Part shown: in pieces, positions 48,601-61,156 of the stretch
Layout of the letters: every line of letters starts with the position of its first letter
Numbering within the stretch: position 1 is the stretch's first letter
NCBI GenBank assembly: GCA_032173965.1
Contig: CM063292.1
Coordinates: forward strand, 417,001 to 481,000
Direction of reading: 5' to 3'
Source of the DNA: Sitta carolinensis
Taxonomy: Eukaryota > Chordata > Aves > Passeriformes > Sittidae
DNA length: 64,000 nucleotides
The notes under the pieces: model-generated
Databases searched by the model: none
Seen by the model: the letters and a program-made list of their open reading frames with translations, nothing else
Told to the model about the DNA's origin: nothing
Program-made: the position numbers and the translations under genes

Positions 48601-50375
48601 TTGCACAGAGATGCATATTCTTTGTAAGATACATGGACACCTGGGAGCTCTGAGCAGCCAGGTATGGGGGTGAAGCACCAGCCCCTCTGCCCTGACTCAT
48701 CCCGTGTAGGGACACCTGCCCTCAGAGACACCAGAGCTGCGGGCAGGCCCATGGGCTTGCAGAGCAAGAAACAAGCAGCACCACTGGCAGAGCTCTGGCA
48801 GCCAGGGAACGCTGCCCTGGCAGCGGCCAGGTGAGGCAGAGGTTCCCAAAGCAGGGCTGCAGACCAGTTCCCTTTCCTGAAGGAGGGAAGATGATCTCAG
48901 CAGCAGCCTCTGTCTGGCACAAGAACTGTGAGGCTGAAGGCCACGGCGGGCAGTCCTACCCTGCCTGAAAGCCAACACGAAGACTCCAACTTCCCCTGAG
49001 GACGTAAGGGAATTTCCAGGGTGTGAGCACACAGCAGCAGTTAAGAGTCCAGCCCTCTGTGCTGCTGAAGCCACACATGGAGGAAGCCCTGAAGATCCAA
49101 CCAAAAATCTGTAATGAGAAGATCCCCTGGGTCTCCCAGCCGCATCTTCAGGCAGTGAAATGATGCAGCTGGCTGTGCTAGTCATGAAATGAGATGAGCT
49201 TTCTGGCATCAGCCTGAGTCAGAGGACAACCCTTGGGGCAGTCCTGAGCCTAAGATCCTCTGATGAGGAAGAAGCTGATGCATCGTGGACTGTCAGATCA
49301 CCGGTGCTGGGGTCCAAGATGACAGTGACTGATTTTCTTTTTAATCACAAGCTGCAGTTGCCAGAGTGACCCGTCACAGCCACAGCTCAGGCTGCAGATC
49401 AAGCGGCGCGGGGCTGGCAGCTCTGCAGGAACCAGCCAGTGCCCGTCAGGAGCACGAGGGAGAGAGCCAGCTTCACAACCAGGCACCGGGGAGCTGCTCA
49501 AGAACGCCCTGAGAAGGGTGCGTGGCAGAGGGCACCAGAACACACGGTGGGACAGACATCCCTGACCCTGCACACCAACATCACAGACCGCAAATTCAAC
49601 AAAGCCCCAGTCGAGCAGCAGTAAAATGAAACAAAGGTAAAAGGAAGAGCAGGACAAACTGTCAGGCAGACTCAGCACTGCTGGCTGTGCCAAGGAGCTA
49701 CACACCCACCTCACGCTCTGCCCTGCACAACACAGCCGGTGGTGTGAAGAGGGCTCTCTTTGCCTGCCACCTCCAGCACAGGACTGGGACAGCCCTGCAG
49801 AGGAATGCCTGCTTTGGGATGATCTGCACTCCTTCAAGGGTTTCAGTAAACATGTTTCATTTCAGTTTCCAATACTCTTTTTATAAATTTACTTCTTGTT
49901 TAAAGACTCAAATTCAAGTATAGAGAAAAGGCAGATCATTACTTTCCCTTTGAACCCTGGAGCACAGCAGCATGGCACCGTCCTCTTCCCACCTTACACC
50001 TGCCTGTCATTCCTGTGGGCACTGTGAAGTAGCCACAGATGACATCAGGTTCAACTGCTTTCTCAGATCTGTCAGCCAAGAATGAGCCTTTCCAAACTAG
50101 AATCACCCAGGTCCAGAATGCCCCCACCTCTCTTGAGAGAGACTGAATGGAAACTGGGAGTGCAGCAGCCAAGGACAGACCTGCTGCTCTTCCAAAGCAG
50201 AGAGGTGTGAAGGAGCCACCCGGGAGATCATCTCAGACAACTGAGACCACCCGCAAACACAGACCTGCTCCACTCCAGGGGACCATCCACCTCAGCCTTC
50301 ATCATACTTTCCCCGTCTTCCCGCCTCTCCATTTTCTCTTAACGTTTCATGATTTGAGCTAAAAATAGCAGCTGT

Positions 50376-50610
50376 CATGGAATCACAAACTTGGTTGGAA
50401 GGGTCCTTAAAGCTTAGCTCATTCCACCCTCTGCCATAGGCAGGGACACGTTCCACCAGAGCAGTTTGCTCCAAGCCCTGTCCAACTCAGCCTTGGACAC
50501 TTCCAGGGATGGGGCAGCCACAGCTGCTCTGGGCAGCCTGTGCCAGGGCCTCATATCTAATCTAAATCTACACAATCTAAAACAATTAAGAATACCCAAG
50601 TACATTTTCA
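50376..50610 (-). mobile_element. CR1 LINE, 3' fragment with an internal deletion
   Basis: The left end (CATGGAATCACAAACTTGG then TTGGAAGGGTCCTTAAAG) is the complement of the CR1 3' tail. The body that follows contains the typical CR1 block ending GGGGCAGCCACAGCTGCTCTGGGCAGCCTG (50510-50540). From about 50560 the match jumps to a further block (ATATCTAATCTAAATCTAC), so a short piece of the element, roughly 30-40 bp, appears lost. Divergence is visible throughout and no ORF remains. The 5' limit near 50610 is approximate. Confidence 0.85.
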
Positions 50611-53600
50611 ACAGGTTCAACAGCAGACACTCGTAACCATCCATCAGCTCAGGAACTGTGCTGGGTACAGACATCAAATAGCTGTGCTCAAACAGGGCTG
50701 GGGAGACACTGCTGTGGGGTTTATTTCTGTCTAACAGAGAGAACTGCAAGGACTGTGAAGGCAAGAAGAATAAAAGGGAGAGCAACAAATAAAGACCAGG
50801 ATCAAACATAAAGTGCATTTATCAAACACACACTGTAAAAACTAACCCTGTGTCTCCCTTTACTGAAAGAACTGCCCCTTCTTCCACATTGCACCAGGGA
50901 GTTGTGCTGGAGAGGATGGGCAACAGCTATGATCTAAAAAACGCAGAAAACTAGGCCAAGAGCAGCTGACACCAAAATGATGGAAAGAAAATACTGCCCT
51001 GGATAAAGGTTTCCCCTCTTGAAAGGCCTTGGGAGCCTTTGCACTAACATGTCTGCTGGCCTTGCTGCCAATCAGCAGAGACCACTGATCCTTGATGAAA
51101 TTAAATTGAGAGGCACATCCAGCACACTGGAAGACCAGAATGTTAACACAGAAAAAAAGCTAGGATTTGAAGTCTAGAATAACAAGAAAGCAACTAAATC
51201 CAAGGTTATGACAGGAAAACTGTGAGTTTCTGCAGTAAATTCAGGGTTTACCAACTGGGAATTACACAGGAGGAGACAGACTAATGCACTGGTCAGGATG
51301 AACCTAAGGATGCAGCTGGACAAGTGGCAAACACAATCTCCAGGATGTTGCTCGGATTGTTTGTGGAGACAAGGAAGCAATAAAGGGCACATTAATAGCA
51401 CTGCAGGGTCTCAGCTGGAATGACAAGTATGGCTGTGAGCACGTTAGAGAGAACACCTGGCTGGGAGCAGAGGGGAAGCTGGAGGTAGAGCAAGCTCTGG
51501 GGCAGAGGCTCTCCAGCACAAACCTAAGGCTGTAAGCCCCAGCCCTGCTGTGTCAGGCAGCTGGCAATCATCTGTCCTGCATGGCTAACATGGGAGCACT
51601 TCTCCATCTCCTCCAAGTTGAGCTTCTGGGACACAAACCCAGCAGCCCTCACACAAGCCTCGGGCCTCACTTATGCCAGTGCAGGAGAGGCTTATTGGTT
51701 TGTAACCTAACTTTCCTACTTTTCCCTATTTATTTCTCATGGAGGAAGATAAGAACAAGCCACACTGACTGTGCCATGTATTATGCAAGTGTTTGTCAGT
51801 TAATATTTGTGTTCCAGCAAGGCAAGGACCAGATAAGTGATGCCTTGGAGCTGCCCTCCCTTGCTGGCAATGTGCCGAGGAGCTGCTGGGGTTCTCTCTG
51901 AGCAGGTCATGACCCAGCTGTGACACTGCAAAGCTCTGCTGGGCTGCCCCAGCCTCACCTACCTGCATACCTGCTCACACCGGTACCTGCCACCAACACG
52001 CTCCTCTACCGCTTCAGAGCAGCATGTGTGAGCACAAGCTTTCTAAATTTAGCCCTGCTTCTTCCTGTCCAACCTCTCCTTCCACAGCGCAGGAATAATG
52101 GTGGCAATCTCTTCTGGCAGCAAGCAGAACTAAAAGGATTAATCTGCTACATCTCTGTAAAAGTATTCCAATAATTAAGAGGAGCAACTGCCGAACAAGA
52201 TTAGCAACAGACTAGAACAAAACAGAGTAAGCAACAGGGACCTCTACAAAAGCACATGCCGAGGTGTCACACCTGCCATCTCAGCCATCCAGCATCCCAC
52301 CAGAAACGCCTCCTGCTCACCCTCCACTGAGGTTCAACCGGCACTGGATGCTGACATGTCCTACTCCTTCTGCTCCGCTCCATCATGTGCCACTGCTGCC
52401 CCGGTTACACTCGCACCAAATCTGGTTTTGTATTGTTTTTTGCCACAGGTTTTGAAGTGTGTGAAGAAAGCCAGTATTGCTCAAACATGGAGTGACTGGG
52501 TCCCCAGAGACCTCTGGGTGGGCTCGTGGCCACACCACGTCCCAGCTCTGGTTCCAGCCACCACACACTGCAGCGAGTGCTGGGACAGGCACCTGCTGCT
52601 TTGTTCTGGCTCTGGACTGCACAGGGGAACTCCTGCGCTGGGACAAGAGCCTGGCAGGGCAGGGGCACAGGCACCCCGTGCCCAAAGTGTCCTGGCAAAG
52701 TGTCCTGTCCGTGTCCAGCCTCGGAAGGCTGATTCCTGACCCGCTGCCAGCAGGGCCACCTGTGCAGCAGAGCCTGCTCTGGCAGGAGGCTGGAGACTGT
52801 GACACATCCCTGCTCTCCTCAGAGAGCTGCAGGACAGCCCAACACCAGCTGCTTTAGGCTTGCTGCCTCCTCTCTGCACTCTGCAGAGCTCTGACACTAC
52901 ACACTAGCTACAACAATCCGCCAGCATGAAGTAAACACAGATATTTGAAACACGACCTGCAACATGACCTAAATTCTACTTCTGCAAAACGAACAGTCAC
53001 CCCAAGCACCTCCCTCATGCAGCACACTTGCTTTGTTTCCTTTTAGATTTAGGACACAGGTTTTCTAAGCCTCCTAGGAGGCTCAGGTACACAAGGGAAC
53101 CGAGAAGGGAACAGTGACCAAAAAGCACCACCACAGCTAACAGAGAATGTGTAAAATTGTTTGCCAGGCAGTGCAGCAAAACAGCAAGAGCTGCACTTAA
53201 AAACCAGTAGGAATTTTACTGCCCCAGCACACTGGGGCTGACAAGACCATCCACTCGGGTCCACAACTCCTCAGGCCTCCTGCAGTGCTCCAGCACCAGC
53301 GCCTGATGCTCCTTGCTGAGCACATTGCCAGGACACAGGTTCCTCATGTCCTGCTTCCCACCTCCAGCCATCCCGCTCCAGTACTCCAGCTCTGTTCTCA
53401 TCCCATCCTCGCTCCTTCATGGCTTAGTTCCCGTTTTAGGGAGTTCAGCCACAAAGAAATATCCTGGATGTTATTCCTCTTGAAAGTATTTGGCAGCAGT
53501 TGAGCTCAAGTTTTTCTTAAAAGGTGCGTGTGTATGCCAGAAAGGCCATCAGGCTCAGCTGTGCTTGTCCCAGGAAAACAGACAACCAGAAGAGAAGGAA

Positions 53601-55309
53601 TCCAGCTGCTCCAGTCACAGGTCCCAGGCACTCTGGGCACCCACATTTCCGCCTCCTCATGGCACACATGACTAAAGCCAATCCCAGGTGAGCGCAGCTC
53701 TCTGCCCCAGGTTTCCCAGCTCTCTGTGGGGCTGGTGCCAGCGGGGCAGCCTCGGCAGCGGCACACCTGCAGCGCCACGGCCGGGGCAAGGCGCAGGTGC
53801 GAGGGCCAGCTCGGCAGTGGCTCAGCAGGAGCTGCACCTCTGGGAATGGATTCGGTGTCAAGTGTCAGCACGTAAATTGCTATTGGCTTCTCAATAAGCA
53901 GCAGCAGTGAGCTAAGTGTTTCCCTGTGTCGTGCAGGCTCTCTCTGACTCAATACAGCAGTATCGACAGCACAATCACAGGGTAATCCAGGCCCCACTAA
54001 TATCTCGGCACCTCCTCATTGAAAATACACTTTCTACTTGGACACCAGCCCATTAGCACGGGTTCCATCAGCGGTGTCCCCCCAACCCACCAGGACATGC
54101 AGCAGCATGGCCTCCTGACACTTCCTGGGGCACAGCCTAGGGCACCACAGAAAAGGGCTCTTTGCCATGAGAAATCACCAATGGAAAAAGGATGAAAGCT
54201 AATCAGAAAGTCTTTATGGCTCAAGTCTCTGCAGGTTCTGGAAAAAATTGGTATTTCTTTGCTAGACAAGAGAAGTTCATTCAGGGAATTAACTCTGTTC
54301 TTGCCCCTGACCCTCTCTGCCTGTCATCCGTTCTCACTATCTTATCTCTAAACCTCGACCACACATTCCTCCAGGCAACAGTTTATCCCTTCATTCATGG
54401 AAAAGAAGAGACCTGCACCTGCACACCACAAAAACCTACACCACACTCCCTACTGCAGGGCATGGATGCTCTGGAGGATCCTTAATACTCCTCTGGCATT
54501 TGGAGGAGTGGGAGGTTTGCTCATTTGCAGGTATCTCCCGTAACCAACCTCTTGAAAAGAAGATCAGAAAGCAAAAACTGTTCCAGAAGCTGTCAGTGCG
54601 TGGTGGGTGCCGGGGCTGACGGAGCACCTGGCGTGCCCAGCCCTGCCCCGGTCCAGGGCAGCGCTCGGCGCAGAGCGGGAGCCTCGCCGCACGCAGCACA
54701 CACGGCACCGCACACGGGCTGAGCCGCTGGCTCACATTTAATCTGCTCTGGTAACAGTAACAGCAGACCCAGGAGGACAGACACCCCGAGGAGGGCAGCA
54801 CACACCCGCACCCAGGGTCTGCTGCTGACCCACACGAGGTCCTGAAGAGCATCCACAAGGATTTCCCTGCTCCTGCTGCCACAGAGCAAGGGTTAATCTA
54901 CGGACCAAACCAAGAAACCAAGGATGTCTTTTACAACCACATCCCAACATGCCTGGCACAGTGCCAGATCTTTAACCAACACAACTCTATCATGTCCCAG
55001 CATCGACACGTAGCAATCTTCCCCCTCACCAGGGCCATACCAGCATCAAGTTACTGGAGAACAGCAGCCAAACCGAGATGGGAAGCACCTCAACAGCAGC
55101 GTGTGCTGTGACCCCGTGCCCAGGCAGCCCAGCGCCGTGCTGTGCCACTGGACATGGCATGCTGCAGGGAGCTGAGCACAGGCGTCTGCAGAGAACCCCT
55201 CTGGCACAGCCACGCCAATGTGCCATTGCTGGAGTGTCACAGGAGGGGCAGCAGCCTTCTGGGGAGACAGGGAAGGTGATCTGGTCTGGAGGCAGATGAG
55301 GAGCAGACC

Positions 55310-55460
55310 TCTAGTTAGGAAGAGGTTAACGCTGCTCCTGCCTGCAATCTGATAAATGGTCTGCAGAAAGCAGGTTCTCTCACTTTGAGATATGATGTCA
55401 CTAACCTTTATTGATCCACAATCAGAGAACTTTGCTTATCTCTCTCCTGTGATATGCCCT
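55310..55460. other. AT-rich candidate conserved element
   Basis: Contains GATATGATGTCACTAACC (ATF-like TGATGTCA), TTTATTGATCC and TTGCTTATCTCTC (GATA-like). Single-copy, with no open frame of note. Regulatory role is inferred. Confidence 0.3.
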
Positions 55461-56016
55461 CCTGTACTCAACTAGTGTTTAATACACTGCTGGGCATCTG
55501 GCACTTGCTACAGCTTCCACCACACCTCTGTCCCCCAGCAGGGACAGTGTCTGACAGGCTGTGGCTGTAAGCTATGGACCAGCTAGCTTGAGGGGTAAAG
55601 GCAGGTGGGCACCCCCTCCCACCCCAACACCCCCACCCAGAGCCTGTGTTCCAGGTATTCACACCTGTACTGGAACATCTGGTGAGAGGAGGGGGCCCAC
55701 AGTGACAATGGCAGGGTCCTGCAGCCTGGTGTGCTGTCACCACTCCGTACCCGAGGTGAGCATGAGCCCTCTGAAGTTACTCCTGTGGGAGTGTCTATCT
55801 TAACACAACTTTTACTATTTTACAGAAACAACACTTACTTTTAGCCTCAACTTCCTTTCTAATATTTGAGGTGAAACACAAAGTTAGGTGACTAATACAG
55901 GAACTGTCAATGAGCCCCAGTAAAACAAACTGTCTGCCCCAAATCCAGCAGGGTTTGCTTCTAATACTCTAGTGATGCCTAAAAAAGCCAGGTAATAAAA
56001 TCTGTACCTTAAATAA

Positions 56017-56032
56017 TTACGTCAGTCACGTG
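56017..56032. promoter_or_regulatory. CRE-like site beside an E-box
   Basis: TTACGTCA (56017-56024) is separated by one base from TCACGTG (56026-56032). These are the consensus sites of bZIP (CREB/ATF) and bHLH-zip or circadian (CLOCK/BMAL, USF, MITF) factors. The surrounding 60 bp are AT-rich. Side-by-side chance occurrence is possible over 64 kb. Confidence 0.35.
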
Positions 56033-59000
56033 TAGAGATGACTGGAGAGGAGCTTCACGTGCTGTTTTCTGCTAGATAACACACAAAGGAGCTGCCTGTG
56101 AGCTTGCCTTACCCACCACGAGCACAGCAACAGTCACTCACACAGCAGGGCAGCTCCCACTCACCCCTGAAACCAGGAGCTCCCAGGCTCAACCAAGCTG
56201 GAGGTACTGCAGAGGTGGAGTAGAACACCTCAAGGTGTGCTTTGAAGGTTACATGGGAATTGGTCTTGTAAAGTCTTGGAAAAGACAGAGTATTAAGTTT
56301 TCCAAAACACATATAAAATAGCTGTGACTTATTTTACTCACTATCCACCCAAAAAAACCACATTCTTGTATCACTGCAGGCCAAGTTTTAGGGTAGGAGT
56401 TAAATTTTTTCCCTCTGTTAACTACAGGTGATGAAGCATGGGCACAGGGTCCCTAATCCCCAAAGCAAGATCCAAAGAACCACCGTGGTCTCGGCAACAC
56501 CCCTTTGGATACAGTACTCATACTGTGTACAAGTCTGTGCTTCTGTGACTATAAATACACTGCTCTGCAGACAGGTCAGAGGAGAAAATTTAGAAGAATT
56601 TGTCCACTTTGCAAAGGTCAAATTACTACATGTTACTGTTCTGATCCAGTCTAGTGATTCTTACAGTTTCAGACATGCACTGAACTTTCTTTTTTTTAAT
56701 TATAGGTCTATTGAAACATGTGCTTCTTAAAATAGTAAATTACAGCCTTCTCCAATTTGTGCAAATAAATGAGGGAACACTGTCCGAATGCCAGCCTTGG
56801 CAGAGAGCAAAAAAATCCCAAACTTAGGTTTCCTGCAAGTTGAGAGACATTTGAATTAAGAGGTTTTAGACTGCAAGCTGTTAATATTCCTGCTCAGTCA
56901 TTAAGTTCACATAGAGAACACCAAATATTTCAGGATGCAAAGGAGAATCACACAGGCCAGTGGCCGAGTCACCTCTGTCTCTGACAGCTGGAGAGAAATC
57001 ACCACTGACCCACCAGAAAGAGCTCTGGCTGATGCTAGTCCAAAAGGCAAACGTGGGAAATGCTGTTCATGACTGGGTTTCATCCCGATGCTGTCCTTCC
57101 CTGTTGAGTGCAGGGCAGCATTTCTGACAGAAATGACCCTGGGCAATGCCCTGCTCCACAGAGAGCTGCAGGCAGCAACTCCAGCCCTGGCCAACAGAAA
57201 TGGGTGGAAAACCAAGCTGAGCCCCTGATCCATTACATTCTCCAGCTGACAGGAGTGAAGAATTATCTGCCAGCCACAAAGTTTCACAAACCCTTTATTC
57301 AGCCTTGGACTCAGCTGGGGCTAGGATGGAAGAAAAAGCCCTAAGGAAACCCTGAGAACTTATCTGGAAACAGTACAAAAGCCTTGTTCCAGCCTGCCCT
57401 GAGCTTGGTCATCAGCATCACTGGGCGTGAACAGGAGTCAAGTATCTCAATACAGAAAGGACTGAGTCACTTTTTAACAGCATCTTCTCTACGGATCTGG
57501 TCCACACAGCATTTCCCTCAGCGCTCCTAACCAGGGGAGGCAACCTGCCCAGCTGCTCCCCTCTAGCTGCCCATCGCTGCCAGCACTGTACCAGGAGCTA
57601 CCAGAAACCTAAAGACATCATTCGGCTGCTCAGCTGCTGAGACGTTTCCTCCATGAAAAAGCTTTCAGTGTAAATATATCCTGCTGCAGCTCAGCATCTC
57701 CACTCCATTACAGATCACGAGACTCAGCAATTCCCTGCCAAAACAGCAGACTTGGAACAGTTACAATTTTTAATGTACAGTCTATACGATAACTTCACAA
57801 CATCAGGGAAAATGCAGCTCAGTGCAGCCAGCAAGGAAGTGGCCAGATAAAGAACTTCACTGCTGGAGGATGCAGCTTTTAGACATGAGCATGTTCCAGG
57901 GCAGTCTGAAGAGCTGTCCCAGACCAGTCCCAGTCATGAATTCCTACAAGGTATTTCTGGAAAGTGAATCTGCCTCATAGCATCCTCTGGATGCTGGGCA
58001 GAGGAGACATCACTGATCAGAGTGCTCTGCACGAGCTTAGGATAAAAAAAATATTAACACTATAGGCCCATCGTCCACCTGGCAGCAGTTTTATATGACA
58101 AGAACATTTACTTCACTGGATTTAATGAAAGGAATGCTTCTTTAAATCCCTTTACCACGGTATTGCTGTCACCACCTCCAAGATCTGGGTCCTCTGCTCC
58201 AGCTACAGACCACTCTGGATGTGAATTCCCAGAAATGTCCCGACTGCCAGCCCTGTAAATCCAGACAGGTGTGCAGTTTTCTCCCAGTACAAGCCCAAAC
58301 TGGACCCAAGGGGCCAAAAGAAACCCCCCAGCTGAGCATCCCTCTCCAAACCTTGCATCCCACTGTGCTCAGGAAGCCTGGGCTGGGACTCGAGGGGCAG
58401 ACTAGAAAGGGGAGGGTGGCTGCTGCTTCTCTTTATTTAAAAGGTGCTGCTGGAGGTAGAAACACATGAAAGTCCATGTAGGACAAGGGAAGGAATTATC
58501 CCTCCCATTGATTTTCGCTCTGGGGTATTAGAAAGAACACAGCATTTATCTGGAGATTTCTTCCCAAAGCTAGCTATGGACTTTCAAACGTAAATGAGAC
58601 TTGAAAGGGGCTTATCTGGCAAGAATCCACTGAAACTTCACAGGGGAGGGGATGTGGTGGGGGAATGGGGGGACACGGGAGCCTGGCGGGGCTCTGCCAT
58701 CCACGGCCTCTTGGACAGCTGACAGCTCCTCTGGGTCCAGGCCTGAGCCCAGCAGCCAAGGGGCAGAGCCCAGGGCAGCAGCCAGCTGTGGGGCTCCAGC
58801 CAGCACCCCTTCTTCAGAGTCCCCTCTGCAGGACCACAGCCCCATCGGCACCTGAGGGCATCGAGCACCCCAGCCAGGGAGGGCAGGGGCAGCCCCTGGC
58901 TGGACACAGGCTCGCTGCCCCTCCGAACCCTCTCCACCCTCCAGCAGCCAGGGCTGTGCCCAGCAGGCTCCACCCTGACCTGAACCCCTTCTGCAGCATT

Positions 59001-59129
59001 CCCAACAGGTGCCTGCCTCGGTGCCAGTCCCAAAGGCCCTGCGCCCCACTCGGGCACTGGCTGCCATCCGCAGCCCCACTCGCTAGCAAAAGCCTGGGCA
59101 GCCTCGTCAGTCGTCGCTGTCTTTCCCAG

Positions 59130-59460
59130 GTAGCTGGGAGGGTGTAATTGGTGAGGCAGGAGATTAGAAATATCGGCAGCCTCTAAGTAAGACTTTAATT
59201 TACTGGCAGATCAATAGCGCTAGGGTTATATTGGCAAAGTGTCTACAACTCTATTGACTCACGCAATTCCTCTTATCAATTTATCAGAAATCTGGAAGCC
59301 AGAAGATATTGTTTGAAGAAAAAAGGCAGCAGGAGTTTGAACACTTAGCATGGGCTGCCCAATCAGACACTCAGCACTAAGCGTTTTACAGCAGATGTAT
59401 CAGCCGCAAAGGAGGCCAATATGATATGATTAAGAGCTAACTTGCTTCCTCACATGCCAC
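59130..59460. other. AT-rich candidate conserved element
   Basis: About 330 bp with GTGTAATTGGTG, GACTTTAATTTACTGG, AGATCAATAGCGC, CCTCTTATCAATTTATCAG and GATATGATTAAGAGC. It contrasts sharply with the GC-rich block at 58640-59080 immediately upstream. No repeat family recognised. Confidence 0.35.
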
Positions 59461-61148
59461 ACAGCCTTTTTAAGCTGCTGCTCACCTCAGACCTTTGCAC
59501 TGAGACAGTCACTGTAACAAACACGGTCCACCAGCCCAAATAAGACTAGGAAAATTCCTATTTCACTCTGCAAGATCCTAAATTCAACCCCTCCTGCCTA
59601 GACCCTACCCAGGCTCACCTGGGTTTCCTATAAAGTCTCAGCTTTATAGAGTTAAAAGCCCACTACAGCATCGGGAATCTGTTCAGAAGGATTGCAGAAA
59701 AATCGCCATTTCTGGACTTCCTCAGAAAAATTCAGCATGGCAGCAGGACATGTCTGCAGTGCCACATCCCTTTGCCGTGCAGGGTGTGAAATGGAAAAGC
59801 AAGAGTAGGGAAAAACCACACCTCCCAGGTCTAAAAATTCAAGGATGACAAACACTGCCTGGTATGAGAAGCATTTCTTCACCTCAGAGGGGCGTTGGAA
59901 CAGGAAACCAAAATAAAATACTCCAAAGCCCCTCTCTTTCATTAGTCCTCAGTGCCTAGAAAACGCACAGCACTTCGGGCTCTGGGACCAGGAAACGTCT
60001 CTCGACCAGTGAGCTGCCACTCCTGGGAAGTTCCCTTGCTAGGAGCCCCGCACTAATGGGCACAGCCCCTCTCTCCCGGCTGGATGCAATGCTGCACAAG
60101 TCACCCACCACTGCGCCTCAACTTCACTCCTCAGGCAATGAGCACCACGGCTCCAAACACGAGTAAGGTGGCGACAACCATCAACCAAGGGGCTCGGGGT
60201 CTCTGGTTTCCAGGTGGAACTGGCCAGTCCCTGGCCTCAGGCTGGAGGCTGTCACCCCTGCTACTGAGAAGCCGCAGCCCTGCCTTCCAGGGGGAAAACA
60301 AAAGCTGAAAACCAAACATTAGTTCTGACGCAATAACTGTGGAAAAAGCCTTGGCTGCAGGGCAGAAAGAGGCAGGGTGGGACAAGCACAACTACCTGGG
60401 CTCCTGATGACGGCCAGGAGCCACCACAGCCCCCTGGACCAGCTCCTGCCCAGGAATGCCCGGGGTCTCCTTGCCGCCCACCCCAGAGCAGGCAACCCCT
60501 CCAACCTGCGGCTTGGGCAGCTCTGGCAGACCCGAACACCTGCGGGGGCCACAGAAAATCAGATGGAATAAAAGATTAAAATGAGTAAAATCCTTGAGCC
60601 CAAACAAGGACACAAAGATAGCATTCTTGGGAGGGGAAGAAATGCCTGCCTTCCCCTCTGTCAAAGCAAAAAACCGACACCCAGCTGTTGCTGAAAGCTG
60701 GCCATTCCCCTCCATCTGTGCCATATCCAGGTCACCAGAGCCACCCCTAGAGCCTCTCGTCTGGTGAGAATCATCCATCCCACGGCATTTAAGGTCTCAA
60801 TCCCAACATTAGGAAGCAAACACTTGGCATCTCCAGGACTTACGGAGCTGGCTTGGTTCTGCTCCTCCGCGAAGCAACTACCAGAGCCAGGGAGCAAACA
60901 TTCATCTGTTCACCCAGAGCACACAGCTACAGTGACCACCTCAACCCCTCAACGGACACACCAGGGTCTGCAGCCAATTCAGGCAGCTGAGCCCGAACTC
61001 CCCGAAGGACACCCGGCACCCTGGGCAAGGCAGCAGGAGAGCGGATGGAGCAGCTCAGACCACCGAAATGGGCAGAATAAAGACCTTTGCTTAAGCTCCA
61101 GGAAGCAAAGAGAAAAAACCCTAATTAACTCAGCAGCAAGTTGTTAGT

Positions 61149-61156
61149 ATTTGCAT
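61149..61156 (+). promoter_or_regulatory. Consensus octamer ATTTGCAT
   Basis: A perfect POU-factor octamer, followed at once by ACAAATGCAG, which partly mirrors it (TTTG and CAAA arms). A single octamer is expected by chance about once per 65 kb per strand, so its weight is low. Confidence 0.2.
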
